Assembly: GCA_023431185.1 (NCBI GenBank)
Contig: JAEYXS010000076.1
Span: 123,983-187,982, forward strand
Direction: 5' to 3'
Source: Verrucomicrobiota bacterium
GTDB taxonomy: Bacteria; Verrucomicrobiota; Verrucomicrobiia; Limisphaerales; JAEYXS01
Length of the DNA: 64,000 bases
In this document: positions 36,816-44,936 of the stretch, one piece after another
Position numbering within the stretch: position 1 is the first letter of the stretch
Layout: each line of letters begins with the position of its first letter
Made by a program: the position numbers and the translations under genes
Notes under the pieces: model-generated
Seen by the model: only the letters and a program-made list of their open reading frames with translations
Databases searched by the model: none
What the model was told of the DNA's origin: nothing

Positions 36816-37481
36816 TTACAACTTGCCTTTGCTGCTCGGGATCTGCCCCGCAATGCGTGGATCTCGCTGGCAGGCAAGGTCAGCAGCTTTTGCAAATGCC
36901 TTGTACAGAACCTCTACCACATGATGAGGCTCTTCCCCATAGAGGAGCTCCAGATGCAGGTTGCACTTGGCTTCATTGGCGAAGCCTTGGAAAAATTCGC
37001 GAGCCAGACCAAAACGGAAAGCCGAGGACATATCCTGCTTTTGCTCCGCCGGGCTGATCTGCTTGTACTGCAGCTTATCCAAGCCCCGCCAGACCAAGTA
37101 AGGCCGACCGCTGAAATCAATCACACACCGCGCAAGGCATTCATCCATAGGTACATGCGCTTCCGCTGTGAACGGATTCCGTGGATCAAACCCCGTCCCA
37201 TACCGCTTGATGCCCTTCTTATCACCCAAGGCCTGCACAAACGCCTGTCCCAACGCGATGCCGCAATCCTCCACCGTATGATGCGCATCCACTTCCAAAT
37301 CGCCCTTGCATTTCAGCTTCAGGTCCATCACCGCATGCTTGGCGAATAACGTCAGCATGTGGTCGAAGAACGGAATACCCGTCTTGATGTACGATTTTCC
37401 CTGCCCATCGATGTTCAACTCCAGCTCGATGCGGGTTTCTTTCGTGTCGCGTTTGATGCGTGCTTTGCGCGCCGTACTCAT
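36816..37481 (-). CDS. hisB: Imidazoleglycerol-phosphate dehydratase
   Basis: Catalyses the sixth step of histidine synthesis, dehydrating imidazole glycerol phosphate with Mn2+; cytoplasmic, homo-24-mer in known members. 221 residues, monofunctional size. The two internal halves carry the metal-ligand motifs FFDHMLTLFAKH and EVDAHHTVEDCG in the first, and the PMDECLARCVIDFSGRPYLVW plus HLELLYGEEPHHVVEVLYKA in the second. The usual GxNxHHxxE is here GEEPHHVVE. No other his gene is adjacent; the gene stands alone between the sigma gene and the rhodanese. Confidence 0.95.
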   Translation of the reverse strand: MSTARKARIKRDTKETRIELELNIDGQGKSYIKTGIPFFDHMLTLFAKHAVMDLKLKCKGDLEVDAHHTVEDCGIALGQAFVQALGDKKGIKRYGTGFDPRNPFTAEAHVPMDECLARCVIDFSGRPYLVWRGLDKLQYKQISPAEQKQDMSSAFRFGLAREFFQGFANEAKCNLHLELLYGEEPHHVVEVLYKAFAKAADLACQRDPRIAGQIPSSKGKL

Positions 37482-37645
37482 TTTGTGCTATTGAAACCAA
37501 AAAGGTTCCCTAAAGGAATGGTAAATCGCGAAGTTTTATTCAACATCCTTTTGGACAAAAGGTTACCCGCGTTGCTCAAACCGCATTCCCATGCCCTCCA
37601 AGATCATCTGACATCGGCATGAAGTCAGCGTGATTAACGTCGGAT

Positions 37646-37969
37646 TCAATACCGCACCACCTTCTCATCCACGTCCCTCGACCAGGCATCAATACCTCCT
37701 GTCAAGTTGTGGAGTTTGTGAAACCCCGCCATCCGCAACACCCCGATGGCCATCTGACTGCGTACCCCATGATGGCAATACACTACGATGTCCTGCTCCT
37801 TCCAGTCCGCCAACTCGCCCGTGCGCATCGGCAACTCCGGCAAAGGAATCAACCGGGCCTCCTCCAACCGCGCGACCTCATGCTCATAATCCTGCCGCAC
37901 ATCCAGCAGCTTCGGCGGTTGCTCTGATTTCAACCACTCCGCCAGTTTTGCTGCGGTGACGGCATTCAT
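37646..37969 (-). CDS. Single-domain rhodanese
   Basis: 107 residues. The catalytic cysteine lies in VVYCHHGVRSQMAIGVL, and the N-terminal LLDVRQDYEHEVARL is a standard rhodanese start. Such proteins carry a persulphide on the cysteine. It begins 4 bp after the trxB stop and was probably made with thioredoxin reductase, which suggests a small thiol/sulphane-sulphur redox unit. Confidence 0.9.
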   Translation of the reverse strand: MNAVTAAKLAEWLKSEQPPKLLDVRQDYEHEVARLEEARLIPLPELPMRTGELADWKEQDIVVYCHHGVRSQMAIGVLRMAGFHKLHNLTGGIDAWSRDVDEKVVRY

Positions 37970-37973
37970 CGGC

Positions 37974-38906
37974 TTACTGATTCAACGAAGCCAGATACCG
38001 CTCCGCATCGATCGCCGCCATGCAACCCATGCCCGCCGCCGTGATCGCCTGGCGATACACATGATCCGAGCAATCACCCGCTACGAACACACCTGGGATA
38101 TTCGTCTCGCTACCACGCGTCGGATTGATGAAACCGTTTTCGTTCATGTCGATCACGCCTTTGAAAAGCTGAGTATTTGGCACATGCCCTATTGCCACGA
38201 ACACACCCGCCGCATCCAGCGTAGTGACCTCATTCGTCTTGAGATTCTTTACCTTCACACCCGTGACCTTGCCCGCTTTCACATCGAGGATCTCCTCTAC
38301 GGTCGAATCCCATACCGGCTTGATCTTCGGATTCGCCAGCGTGCGCTCCGCCATGATCTTGGAGGCTCGCAACGTATCACGACGATGGATCAGATAAACC
38401 ACCGAACCAAACCGCGTCAGATACATCGCCTCTTCACACGCCGAGTCACCACCGCCTACCACCACCAGCGGCTTGTTGCGGAACATCGGCAACGCACCAT
38501 CGCACGTGGCGCAATACGTCACGCCCTTCTTGTCCAGCAAATGCTCGCTCTCGAGACCAAGATGCTTGTGCCCGGCGCCCGTGGCAATGATCACCGTGCG
38601 CGTCTCGACGACTTGTCCATCCACCGTCAGCTTGAACGGATTGGATTTAAGATCGGCCGCTTCCACCACAGAGCCGAACTGCAACCGCGCGCCGAAGCGT
38701 TCCGCTTGCGCCTGCATCTGCATCATCAGCGTCGTGCCATCCACTCCTTCCGGAAAGCCAGGAAAATTCTCCACGATGCTCGTCGTGGTCAACAGCCCGC
38801 CCGGCTGCGAACCGGTGACCAGCAGCGGCTTCAAGCCCGCCCGCGCCGTGTAGATGGCTGCCGTATATCCCGCACAACCTGAACCGATGATGACTACGTT
38901 TTCCAT
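37974..38906 (-). CDS. trxB: Thioredoxin reductase
   Basis: 310 residues, family length. The FAD-binding GSGCAGYTAAIYTARAG is at the N-terminus; the redox pair is C-A-T-C in YCATCDGA; the NADPH motif is VVVGGGDSACEEAMYL; the C-terminal GVFVAGDCSDHVYRQAITAAGMGC binds FAD. It passes electrons from NADPH to thioredoxin. Start at ATG 38906 (MENVVIIGSG). The rhodanese gene follows 4 bp later. Upstream are 390 bp without a firm gene. Confidence 0.96.
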   Translation of the reverse strand: MENVVIIGSGCAGYTAAIYTARAGLKPLLVTGSQPGGLLTTTSIVENFPGFPEGVDGTTLMMQMQAQAERFGARLQFGSVVEAADLKSNPFKLTVDGQVVETRTVIIATGAGHKHLGLESEHLLDKKGVTYCATCDGALPMFRNKPLVVVGGGDSACEEAMYLTRFGSVVYLIHRRDTLRASKIMAERTLANPKIKPVWDSTVEEILDVKAGKVTGVKVKNLKTNEVTTLDAAGVFVAIGHVPNTQLFKGVIDMNENGFINPTRGSETNIPGVFVAGDCSDHVYRQAITAAGMGCMAAIDAERYLASLNQ

Positions 38907-39298
38907 AAGGCTGTTAAATTTAAGGACGACAAAGTAGGTGTGCCACGGGCGTTTTGCAAGCGATGGCGCAGAAATATGACCATCACTCCCCCCTTCATCC
39001 AGATGCATAATTGCATTGAAGGATTGACCTTGCCAGGTCTGCGAAACAGGCGTTCACTTTGTGTAACTTCTCTGATTTCCATGAAAAGTGCTGCTGAAGG
39101 CGTTTCAGAAGCTGCTGTTTACGCACCTGCTTTGGCTCGCGTCCGGGAATTGCGCAGCACCCCATCCAGCTACCCGACACACGATGCCAGCTTTGGTCGG
39201 CACCTCAGAAAACGCATTGCCACGGCAAAAGCCCGTTTCACGCTGCCATACTTGCAAGCTGGTGAAGCTAAAAACCGAACGCCCGTGAATACTTCCAC
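38907..39298. other. Intergenic region with at most a doubtful small ORF
   Basis: About 390 bp. A possible 85-codon plus-strand frame from ATG 39081 (MKSAAEGVSEAAVYAPALAR...) overlaps the next candidate gene and shows no family trait, so I do not call it. The trxB promoter should be at the left end. Otherwise nothing is recognised. Confidence 0.5.
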
Positions 39299-39679
39299 GT
39301 GTGTGCCCTGGTATGTTTCGGCTGGTTGCTTCTGTTGACCATCTTCTTGCTGTCACATCCGGATGCCTTGGGCCAGTTTTCGGTCCAGAGCGGCTACCGG
39401 TATCAATTGCCCGCCAGCTTCAAAGCATTGCCTGATAGTGTCGCTCACGACTATGCCAGCCAGAGCATTAACGAATATAGGAACGATTTCTGGCAGCCAG
39501 TGATGCTAAATCCGACAAGCCAAGGAACAGCTGCCTCCGCCAGTAACTATTTCATTCGCCTGCACGCCACCAAGGGGTATAGCCAGTTCACCAGCTTCCA
39601 TGATCCGAAGAAAAAAGTCACGGTCATCATCAGGCTGAAAAGCAACGAGGTCATCTGTGATGTGCATGAAAGCAAGTGA
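39299..39679 (+). CDS. Small exported protein, unknown (weak start)
   Basis: 126 residues with a hydrophobic N-terminus (MCALVCFGWLLLLTIFLLSHPDALGQ) that reads as a signal peptide, then a soluble part (YRYQLPASFKALPDSV, SNYFIRLHATKGYSQF, VTVIIRLKSNEVICDV). The only start is GTG 39299; no ATG exists in this frame near it, so the true start may be elsewhere or the gene may be decayed. It ends just before the frame of nuoA. No family recognised. Confidence 0.45.
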   Translation: MCALVCFGWLLLLTIFLLSHPDALGQFSVQSGYRYQLPASFKALPDSVAHDYASQSINEYRNDFWQPVMLNPTSQGTAASASNYFIRLHATKGYSQFTSFHDPKKKVTVIIRLKSNEVICDVHESK

Positions 39680-39759
39680 TGGCTAAACCGGTAAATCGCC
39701 CGCCACCATCAGTTTCTCTTGCCAATCCCGCCAGCCACCCCTACGTTTTCGCCCGGTTT

Positions 39760-40146
39760 ATGGAACAATCGCAGTTAGAACAGTATATCCCGGTTTTAGT
39801 TCTGGGTCTGGTGGCCGTCGGTTTTGCCGTCGGCATGCTGGCCATCTCCTATTTTCTCGGCGTTCGTGGTAAACGTAACCCCACCAAGGACATCCCCTAC
39901 GAGTGCGGCATGTTGCCCATCGGTGAAGGCAGCAACCGTCTCTCGGTGAAATTCTACCTTGTGGCGATGCTCTTCATCCTGTTCGATATCGAAGTCGTGT
40001 TCCTTTACCCTTGGGCCGTGGTCTACAAGCAGATGCTCGCGGAAAATGCCACCGTCATTTTCGGGTCCATGATCTCCTTTCTCGGCATTCTCTTCATCGG
40101 CTACATCTACGCCTTGAAGAAAGGTGCCTTCGACTGGAAACGATAG
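39760..40146 (+). CDS. nuoA: NADH-quinone oxidoreductase subunit A
   Basis: 128 residues with three membrane helices. The family signature loop between helices 1 and 2, KRNPTKDIPYECGMLPIGEGSNRLSVKFYLVAMLFILFDIEVVFLYPW, is complete in order, with the cysteine of YECG. NuoA is a small membrane-arm subunit of complex I. Start at ATG 39760 (MEQSQLEQYIPV) matches family length; the open frame further upstream does not. It is not followed by nuoB or any other complex I gene; the next gene lies on the other strand. Confidence 0.93.
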   Translation: MEQSQLEQYIPVLVLGLVAVGFAVGMLAISYFLGVRGKRNPTKDIPYECGMLPIGEGSNRLSVKFYLVAMLFILFDIEVVFLYPWAVVYKQMLAENATVIFGSMISFLGILFIGYIYALKKGAFDWKR

Positions 40147-40258
40147 TCTGCTTTTGGAGCCCGGGTTGTACCAACTGGCAGTAAGGTCCATCTATTCGGC
40201 GAGGTTAGACTTCTAGGCATGACCCGCTCTATCCACCCATCGTCCTTGGACCATATCC

Positions 40259-40438
40259 TCAGCGCCGCTGCTCATTCATACTTCCAGGCAGCCCTCCTGC
40301 CCCGGTCTTGACCTGACTGCCCCAAGGGATGCTTGACCGTTTCTTTTGGTCACCCGACTTGCTGCAACAACCCGTCTGCACCAGTAATCCGGCCAACCAG
40401 ATCAGGAACAGCATCCGACGCATTTCCACTTGTTTCAT
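40259..40438 (-). CDS. Tiny lipoprotein, PW...GGLP type
   Basis: 59 residues. Lipobox-like LIWLAGLLVQTGC, with a second Cys beside it, then a short charged stretch and the tail SIPWGSQVKTGAGGLPGSMNEQRR in family order. The next upstream gene codes for a second small lipoprotein with the same tail elements (PW, GGLP). Function unknown. ATG 40438 is preferred to 40471, since it begins right before the signal. Confidence 0.6.
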   Translation of the reverse strand: MKQVEMRRMLFLIWLAGLLVQTGCCSKSGDQKKRSSIPWGSQVKTGAGGLPGSMNEQRR

Positions 40439-40477
40439 AGTTTGCCTCCCGAACGGTGACTGATTCCGCAAAAGGAA

Positions 40478-40501
40478 AGGGCCGGAACAGTGTCCGGCCC
40501 T
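40478..40501 (-). terminator. Terminator between two small lipoprotein genes
   Basis: AGGGCCGGA (40478-40486) pairs with TCCGGCCCT (40493-40501) across a 6-base loop; the minus strand then reads TTCCTTTTGC. It ends the unit of the coiled-coil protein and the upstream lipoprotein, and separates it from the downstream small lipoprotein. Confidence 0.75.
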
Positions 40502-40526
40502 CTCCGATCAAAAACTTTCGCCAAGC

Positions 40527-40697
40527 TTAACGCCCTTCCGTCAGCCCAACCGGCAGACCACCCTCCCAGCCTTTCGGCGCATTCCAAGGACGGGCAGAGC
40601 GGTTATCCGGTTCCGGAGTATTGCAGCCGGCAGCCATCATCATAACGCCGGCGAGCAGCAATCCTGCGACGATCTTGTTCAAAGTCAGTTTCTTCAT
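40527..40697 (-). CDS. Tiny lipoprotein, RPWNxPxxWEGGLP type
   Basis: 56 residues. The signal LNKIVAGLLLAGVMMMAAGC ends in a good lipobox (MAAGC). The mature part is only about 30 residues: NTPEPDNRSARPWNAPKGWEGG then LPVGLTEGR. Very short lipoproteins with an RPWN...W.GGLP core seem to recur in Verrucomicrobiota genomes as far as I recall; their role is not known to me. It lies 18 bp after the coiled-coil gene and ahead of a terminator. Confidence 0.7.
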   Translation of the reverse strand: MKKLTLNKIVAGLLLAGVMMMAAGCNTPEPDNRSARPWNAPKGWEGGLPVGLTEGR

Positions 40698-40715
40698 ATC
40701 CGTATCCGGCACCTA

Positions 40716-41480
40716 TTATTGCACCAGAACGGTATCGCCTTCAACAGCATCTTTTTTCTTCCAAGACTGGATGATGTTGGCGACCGAGTAGTCGGCTTCC
40801 ACCGTGGAGATGCGCAGCTTGCCCACCACTTCGCCCCCGCGTGTGATGACCATCTCACCATCCACCAAGGCACCCTGCTTGCCGCCCACATTGATGATCA
40901 CGAACTCATAGCGCGGGTCCACGGAGATGATCTTTCCCGACAAACCGGCCGGCAGACGCACCGCCGGGGCGATGAGCGAGTTCCTGTCCAGCTCACGCAT
41001 CTTGTTCTTCAGGCGGTTCACTTCCACCTGCAGCACCTTGTTCTCCGCCGTGAAAACATCGCGCTCTTTGGTGACCTTGGGCAGGTCGTCCCGCAATTTG
41101 GTGATTTGAGCGACCGTTAACTTCAAATCAAAAAACCCTTTGGATTCACTGATGACACGGGCCGTCTCTGCTTTGGCTGCATTAACCTGCTGCTGACGAT
41201 CGGCCGCCAGTTTCACCGCATCTTCTGCTTCCTTGGTCTTGCCCGCCAAAGCGGTCTTCGTCGTTTCCAAGTCGCTCTTGGTGGTTTCCAAGGTCTGCTT
41301 GGTTTCGTTCAGTTCGCCTTGCACTCGCGCCTTCGCGCTTTGCTCCGCTATGAACTTCTGGTTGTTGTCCTTGGCCTCCTGCTCCGCTTTTACGATGCGG
41401 GGCTTTACCATGAAGTGGCTGACAGCGATGGAACCACCGCCGGTGAGCAGTGCCAAAATAAGCAAAATTTTGATGGCCAT
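40716..41480 (-). CDS. Membrane-anchored coiled-coil protein
   Basis: 254 residues. One helix at the start (ILLILALLTGGGSIAVSHFMV), then about 130 residues of heptad-like coiled coil rich in Lys, Glu, Thr and Ala (ETKQTLETTKSDLETTKTALAGKTKEAED), and a C-terminal beta domain (LSGKIISVDPRYEFVIINVGGKQGALVDGEMVITRGGEVVGKLRIS), which resembles the beta-barrel half of MreC-like proteins. This suggests a cell-envelope scaffold, as inference. The small lipoprotein gene is next in the unit. Confidence 0.7.
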   Translation of the reverse strand: MAIKILLILALLTGGGSIAVSHFMVKPRIVKAEQEAKDNNQKFIAEQSAKARVQGELNETKQTLETTKSDLETTKTALAGKTKEAEDAVKLAADRQQQVNAAKAETARVISESKGFFDLKLTVAQITKLRDDLPKVTKERDVFTAENKVLQVEVNRLKNKMRELDRNSLIAPAVRLPAGLSGKIISVDPRYEFVIINVGGKQGALVDGEMVITRGGEVVGKLRISTVEADYSVANIIQSWKKKDAVEGDTVLVQ

Positions 41481-41602
41481 GTGATGTGTAACGGATTACG
41501 AGCAGTGAAAATAAACAGAAGCAAAATGCCGTGTCAACGTCTGCCTCACGATTATTACTCACTTTCGCCCAAGGTTTTAGTCAGTTTGCCGGTTGGTTGC
41601 AA

Positions 41603-42739
41603 TTAATATAGCACAACCCACCCCTTTTGGGCATCAGCCCACGCCGTGACCAGTCCCCAAACCGGCAGGTCATTCCTCCGCTGTTCCGCACCCGCAGGCT
41701 TGCCGTCCACCCCGATCACCTGCCAGACCACCGCTCCGCCCTTCTGCCAGCCAGTCCCCTCCGTCCACAGCAGCAAGGAACTGCCGTCTCTAGCTTGGAC
41801 CGCCACCGGGTGCTTTCGTTTCACCTCTCCTGCCGGGGAAAATGTCCGGGCTCCGTCCAGGCTGGTGAACCTGACCTGCCCGTTCACCTCCCAAGCCGCC
41901 CAGCCATCCCGGAACCAAGCCGAGCTCATCGGACATTGGCCGATCTTCCACGAATCTCGTTGGACCACGGCAAATGTCTTGCCTTGGTCCATGGACTTCA
42001 ACCAGACCAGATCCCGGTCCAAGGCACTGAACGCGGCCCGGAAGAGCACGTTTACTGCCCCTTGCCCATCTACCCCCAATCGAATGCCGCAGCAGGCACA
42101 CGAACCGCTCTTGGGCGGGCTGATTTCCCGCTCATCACCAAAGGTTTTGCCGGCATCACGGGATATTGCCAGAAAGGCCGCCCGATCCGTCTCCTTCCCC
42201 GGCTGGATCGTTTTGCTCGCATGCCAGGCCACATAAACCGCTCCATCTGGACCGGTGGCCAGCGACCCACCACCATCCAACACGTACGTCTTCGTCATCA
42301 GGTTCCGTTCCAGTTCAAATTTCCGACCGCTTGCGGCCTTGCGCGCATACAATAATGGGGAACCCTGCCCTTGCTTCGGCAGCGCGGTCTGGCTGCCGTT
42401 CCACAAAATATGCACGGTACCATCTCCCCCGACAGCCAGTTGTGCCCCGCGGATGGTGCCTACGGCCACCGCACTGCCAGGCTGAAAATTCACCTGCACG
42501 GGTGCGGCAAAGTTCTTATCGCCAGCCTTGCGCAGACTGTAAACCACCTCGCTCGCCCGGGGGTCACCCCGCAGATATACCAGATGAATCGTGCCCTGTG
42601 CATCTACCACTGTTTGCGGCTGTATCCCGCCCGCCGGCAAACGCTCCACCGTAACCGTCTGCTGCGCTTGAAGCGCCAATCCCGTGCCGCTGAAAATCAG
42701 CAGTATCAGGCACGCGCAATATCGGCGATAGGCGGTCAT
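41603..42739 (-). CDS. Exported sialidase-like beta-propeller protein
   Basis: 378 residues with a signal peptide (CACLILLIFSGTGLALQAQQ). Asp-box-like repeats are visible: SRDAGKTFG, SMDQGKTFA and SLDGARTFS, with repeated blade elements such as HLVYLRGDPRASEVVY and AVYVAWHASK. This is the fold of BNR/sialidase propellers. The catalytic Arg triad and nucleophile Tyr of true sialidases cannot be placed with certainty, so substrate is open. An unusual CACCGIRL (four Cys within five residues minus one) sits in the middle. The upstream DUF4380-like gene ends 18 bp before it, so the two are likely one unit. Confidence 0.7.
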   Translation of the reverse strand: MTAYRRYCACLILLIFSGTGLALQAQQTVTVERLPAGGIQPQTVVDAQGTIHLVYLRGDPRASEVVYSLRKAGDKNFAAPVQVNFQPGSAVAVGTIRGAQLAVGGDGTVHILWNGSQTALPKQGQGSPLLYARKAASGRKFELERNLMTKTYVLDGGGSLATGPDGAVYVAWHASKTIQPGKETDRAAFLAISRDAGKTFGDEREISPPKSGSCACCGIRLGVDGQGAVNVLFRAAFSALDRDLVWLKSMDQGKTFAVVQRDSWKIGQCPMSSAWFRDGWAAWEVNGQVRFTSLDGARTFSPAGEVKRKHPVAVQARDGSSLLLWTEGTGWQKGGAVVWQVIGVDGKPAGAEQRRNDLPVWGLVTAWADAQKGWVVLY

Positions 42740-42757
42740 AGGTTTTCCGGAGATCAA

Positions 42758-43717
42758 TTATTTTAGCCCTTGGATCAAAGGGGCCAGTTTATCCGTCATC
42801 GCTGTCTCTTCAGTTCCAATCTGGTATTTCAGCAAGAACCACACTTCGGTATGCTCGACAGAACCACCGGGAGCCAGCTTGGTCAAGGCGCCCACGCTCT
42901 CCACCTCCAACATGTCCCCATTCGTGTACAACTCCGTGTTGCAGCCGAAATCGGGATACGTCGCACCCGCATCAAACGGCAGCCTTTTAAGGAACAACGC
43001 TGTCTTGCCTTGATACGCCGCCCAACCGGGTGAGTTCCGGATCCCGATTTTTTGCGCCTTCTTGCTCTCTGGATCACACTGCAACTGGATGTACCTCGTG
43101 CCCCAAGTCCAGCGTGGGTCGCGCATGTCCGTATATCCCCACAAGGCCATCGGACGCGCGGGTAGTAAATCCTTCGAGGGCGGCTCTTGCGGGATGATGG
43201 CCCGGCCCGGTCCTTGCATCACGGACAACGCCCAAGGTGCCGCCTCGATGGTCCAGAGGTTCTGGTTGCGAAGCCGATGCCGCACCTCCACCCGCGCCTC
43301 CTTCGGGTGCATCACAATCTCCATCTCTTTCTGCATCCCCGTCTTGGACTCCGGCTTTTGCGTCAGCTTCAGTATGCCCTCCTTCCAGACTACTTCCACA
43401 GGTTCATTGTCAGGTTGATAGGTTCGCACCTTGTCCTCCGGCGCATGCCAGAAGCGATGTCCGCCATAGATCTTCCACTGTTCACCCCCTTTGGTGCCCG
43501 CCTGCTCAGGCCAGACCTTGAAAACATTCTCCCCGCCCGGCAGGGCCAGTCGCAGCACCCGCGGTCCCACATCCGCCGTGGCAACCAGTTCGATGGCTCC
43601 GTTGCTGAGCCGGATACAGTTGGGCCACCCGGCGAAGTTCACCCTTTCCATGGTCACTTCAGCTTGGACACTCCAAGCCAGCACCAACCCGCTAAAGATG
43701 GCTGTCACTAGTTTCAT
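42758..43717 (-). CDS. DUF4380-like exported protein
   Basis: 319 residues with a signal peptide (LVTAIFSGLVLAWSVQA). The mature protein has the galactose-mutarotase-like pattern found in DUF4380 members: NGAIELVATADVGPRVLRLALPGGENVFKVW, YGGHRFWHAPE, VEVRHRLRNQNLWTIEAAPWALSVM and LKRLPFDAGATYPDFGCNTELYTNGDMLEVES. It is a probable carbohydrate-related fold; no activity is known to me. Start at ATG 43717 fits the signal. Likely first gene of a unit with the sialidase-like protein. Confidence 0.8.
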   Translation of the reverse strand: MKLVTAIFSGLVLAWSVQAEVTMERVNFAGWPNCIRLSNGAIELVATADVGPRVLRLALPGGENVFKVWPEQAGTKGGEQWKIYGGHRFWHAPEDKVRTYQPDNEPVEVVWKEGILKLTQKPESKTGMQKEMEIVMHPKEARVEVRHRLRNQNLWTIEAAPWALSVMQGPGRAIIPQEPPSKDLLPARPMALWGYTDMRDPRWTWGTRYIQLQCDPESKKAQKIGIRNSPGWAAYQGKTALFLKRLPFDAGATYPDFGCNTELYTNGDMLEVESVGALTKLAPGGSVEHTEVWFLLKYQIGTEETAMTDKLAPLIQGLK

Positions 43718-44038
43718 GTCGGGAATTCCATTGATTGCCCCTAAGGTAGGGCCTACCAATCCATTATTCACGCCCGAAATGACAAACTTTTAAATGCCAA
43801 TTGCCATCTCGCAACTCTTTCTTAAAAAGCCGTTTACACAAACTCCAATGCCACCGTCCCCGGCCCATCATCTGGTTTGAAATGCCCCACCTAAGCAAAA
43901 AAGGCTATGTCACGAACTTGTTAAACCTAATCTTTTATCTTGCAGGTTCTTGGAGGGGTAGCTTATAGATGCATCAGGTTAGATGATTGATTGTCGAGTG
44001 ATTAGTTTCATGTGTAACTACCAACCGGAGAGGGTGTC
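43718..44038. other. Intergenic region and infC leader
   Basis: About 320 bp, with divergent promoters for the DUF4380-like gene and infC. A clear Shine-Dalgarno GGAGAGGG (44027-44034) precedes the TTG start of infC. No tRNA or other RNA gene was recognised. The 100 bp before the start are AT-rich relative to the rest, fitting an mRNA leader. Confidence 0.6.
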
Positions 44039-44809
44039 TTGAGCCGCCCTCCGTATTCTCGTAATTCTCCTCCCCCCTCCTACGTCCGGGTTGACGGTAA
44101 AATCCGCGCTCGTGAGGTCCGGGTCATTGGTCCTGATGGCAGCCAGATCGGTATCCTGTCCTTGGCAGATGCGATCACCTTGGCCCGCAAGCATCAGTTG
44201 AACCTGGTCGAAGTGGCTGCGGCCGCGAATCCCCCGGTCTGCCGGATTGTGGATTTCGGCAAATACCGCTACGAACAGGCCAAAAAGGAGAAGGAATCCA
44301 AAAAGCACCAGCACGCCAACAAAGTGAAAGAGGTGCAGTTAAGTGCGAACATTGATCCGCACGACTTCGCCGTGAAACTCCAGCACGCCGTGGAGTTCCT
44401 GTGCGAGGACATGAAGGTCAAGATTTCCCTCCGCTTCCGCGGTCGCGAGATGGCTCATCAGGAATTCGGCTTCCGCGTCGTCCAGAAGTTCGTCGCGGAA
44501 ACCACGCCATTTTCACACCCGGACTCACCGCCCAAACTGACGGGCCGGTCCATCAACGTCATGCTTTCGCCCTTGCCGCGTAACAAGCGCGCGAAGAATC
44601 CTTACGAGAAGCCCGCGCCCGAACTGTTGAAGCCCGACGAGGATCACTCGGATGAGGACGAAGCCGAGGATGAGCAAGATCGTCAGGCTGAGGCTTCCAA
44701 GTCCAACAAGGGCAAGGACAAGAAAACGCGTATCGCGACCGATGCCGCCGAGCGGCCGGGTGGCTTGGGCAACAATGCTCTCGCCGATTTGGATGTGCCT
44801 ACCCCATAA
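44039..44809 (+). CDS. infC: Translation initiation factor IF-3 with acidic C-terminal extension
   Basis: 256 residues; the canonical factor is about 180. The N domain has VDGKIRAREVRVIGPDGSQIGILSL; the linker is Lys-rich; the C domain has VKEVQLSANIDPHDFAVKLQHAVEFL and the LRFRGREMAHQEFG block. About 60 extra residues at the end are mostly Asp, Glu, Lys and Gln (DEDHSDEDEAEDEQ). The start is TTG 44039 with a strong SD 5 bp earlier; infC is known for rare start codons in many bacteria, which sustain its autocontrol. It is not followed by rpmI-rplT but by a terminator. Confidence 0.95.
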   Translation: MSRPPYSRNSPPPSYVRVDGKIRAREVRVIGPDGSQIGILSLADAITLARKHQLNLVEVAAAANPPVCRIVDFGKYRYEQAKKEKESKKHQHANKVKEVQLSANIDPHDFAVKLQHAVEFLCEDMKVKISLRFRGREMAHQEFGFRVVQKFVAETTPFSHPDSPPKLTGRSINVMLSPLPRNKRAKNPYEKPAPELLKPDEDHSDEDEAEDEQDRQAEASKSNKGKDKKTRIATDAAERPGGLGNNALADLDVPTP

Positions 44810-44833
44810 ACTGGCACTTTGATTTATCAGCAC

Positions 44834-44857
44834 CGGGCGTCACGCAAGTGACGCCCG
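44834..44857 (+). terminator. Rho-independent terminator of infC
   Basis: CGGGCGTCAC (44834-44843) pairs perfectly with GTGACGCCCG (44848-44857) around a GCAA tetraloop, followed by TTTTGCTT. It lies 25 bp after the infC stop. Confidence 0.9.
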
Positions 44858-44873
44858 TTTTGCTTCGGGCAGC

Positions 44874-44896
44874 GGGACAGGCGCCTTCGCCTGTCC
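44874..44896. repeat. Dispersed GGACAGGCG-CCTT-CGCCTGTCC hairpin
   Basis: A 9-bp perfect stem with a CCTT loop, GGACAGGCG (44875-44883) and CGCCTGTCC (44888-44896). An identical stem-loop, longer by one pair, is at 62705-62728. It lies between infC and the Hsp70 gene, which are convergent. Confidence 0.7.
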
Positions 44897-44936
44897 AGCC
44901 TCTTCCTCCTTATGGGTCTCGCCTATCTGACCTTTC

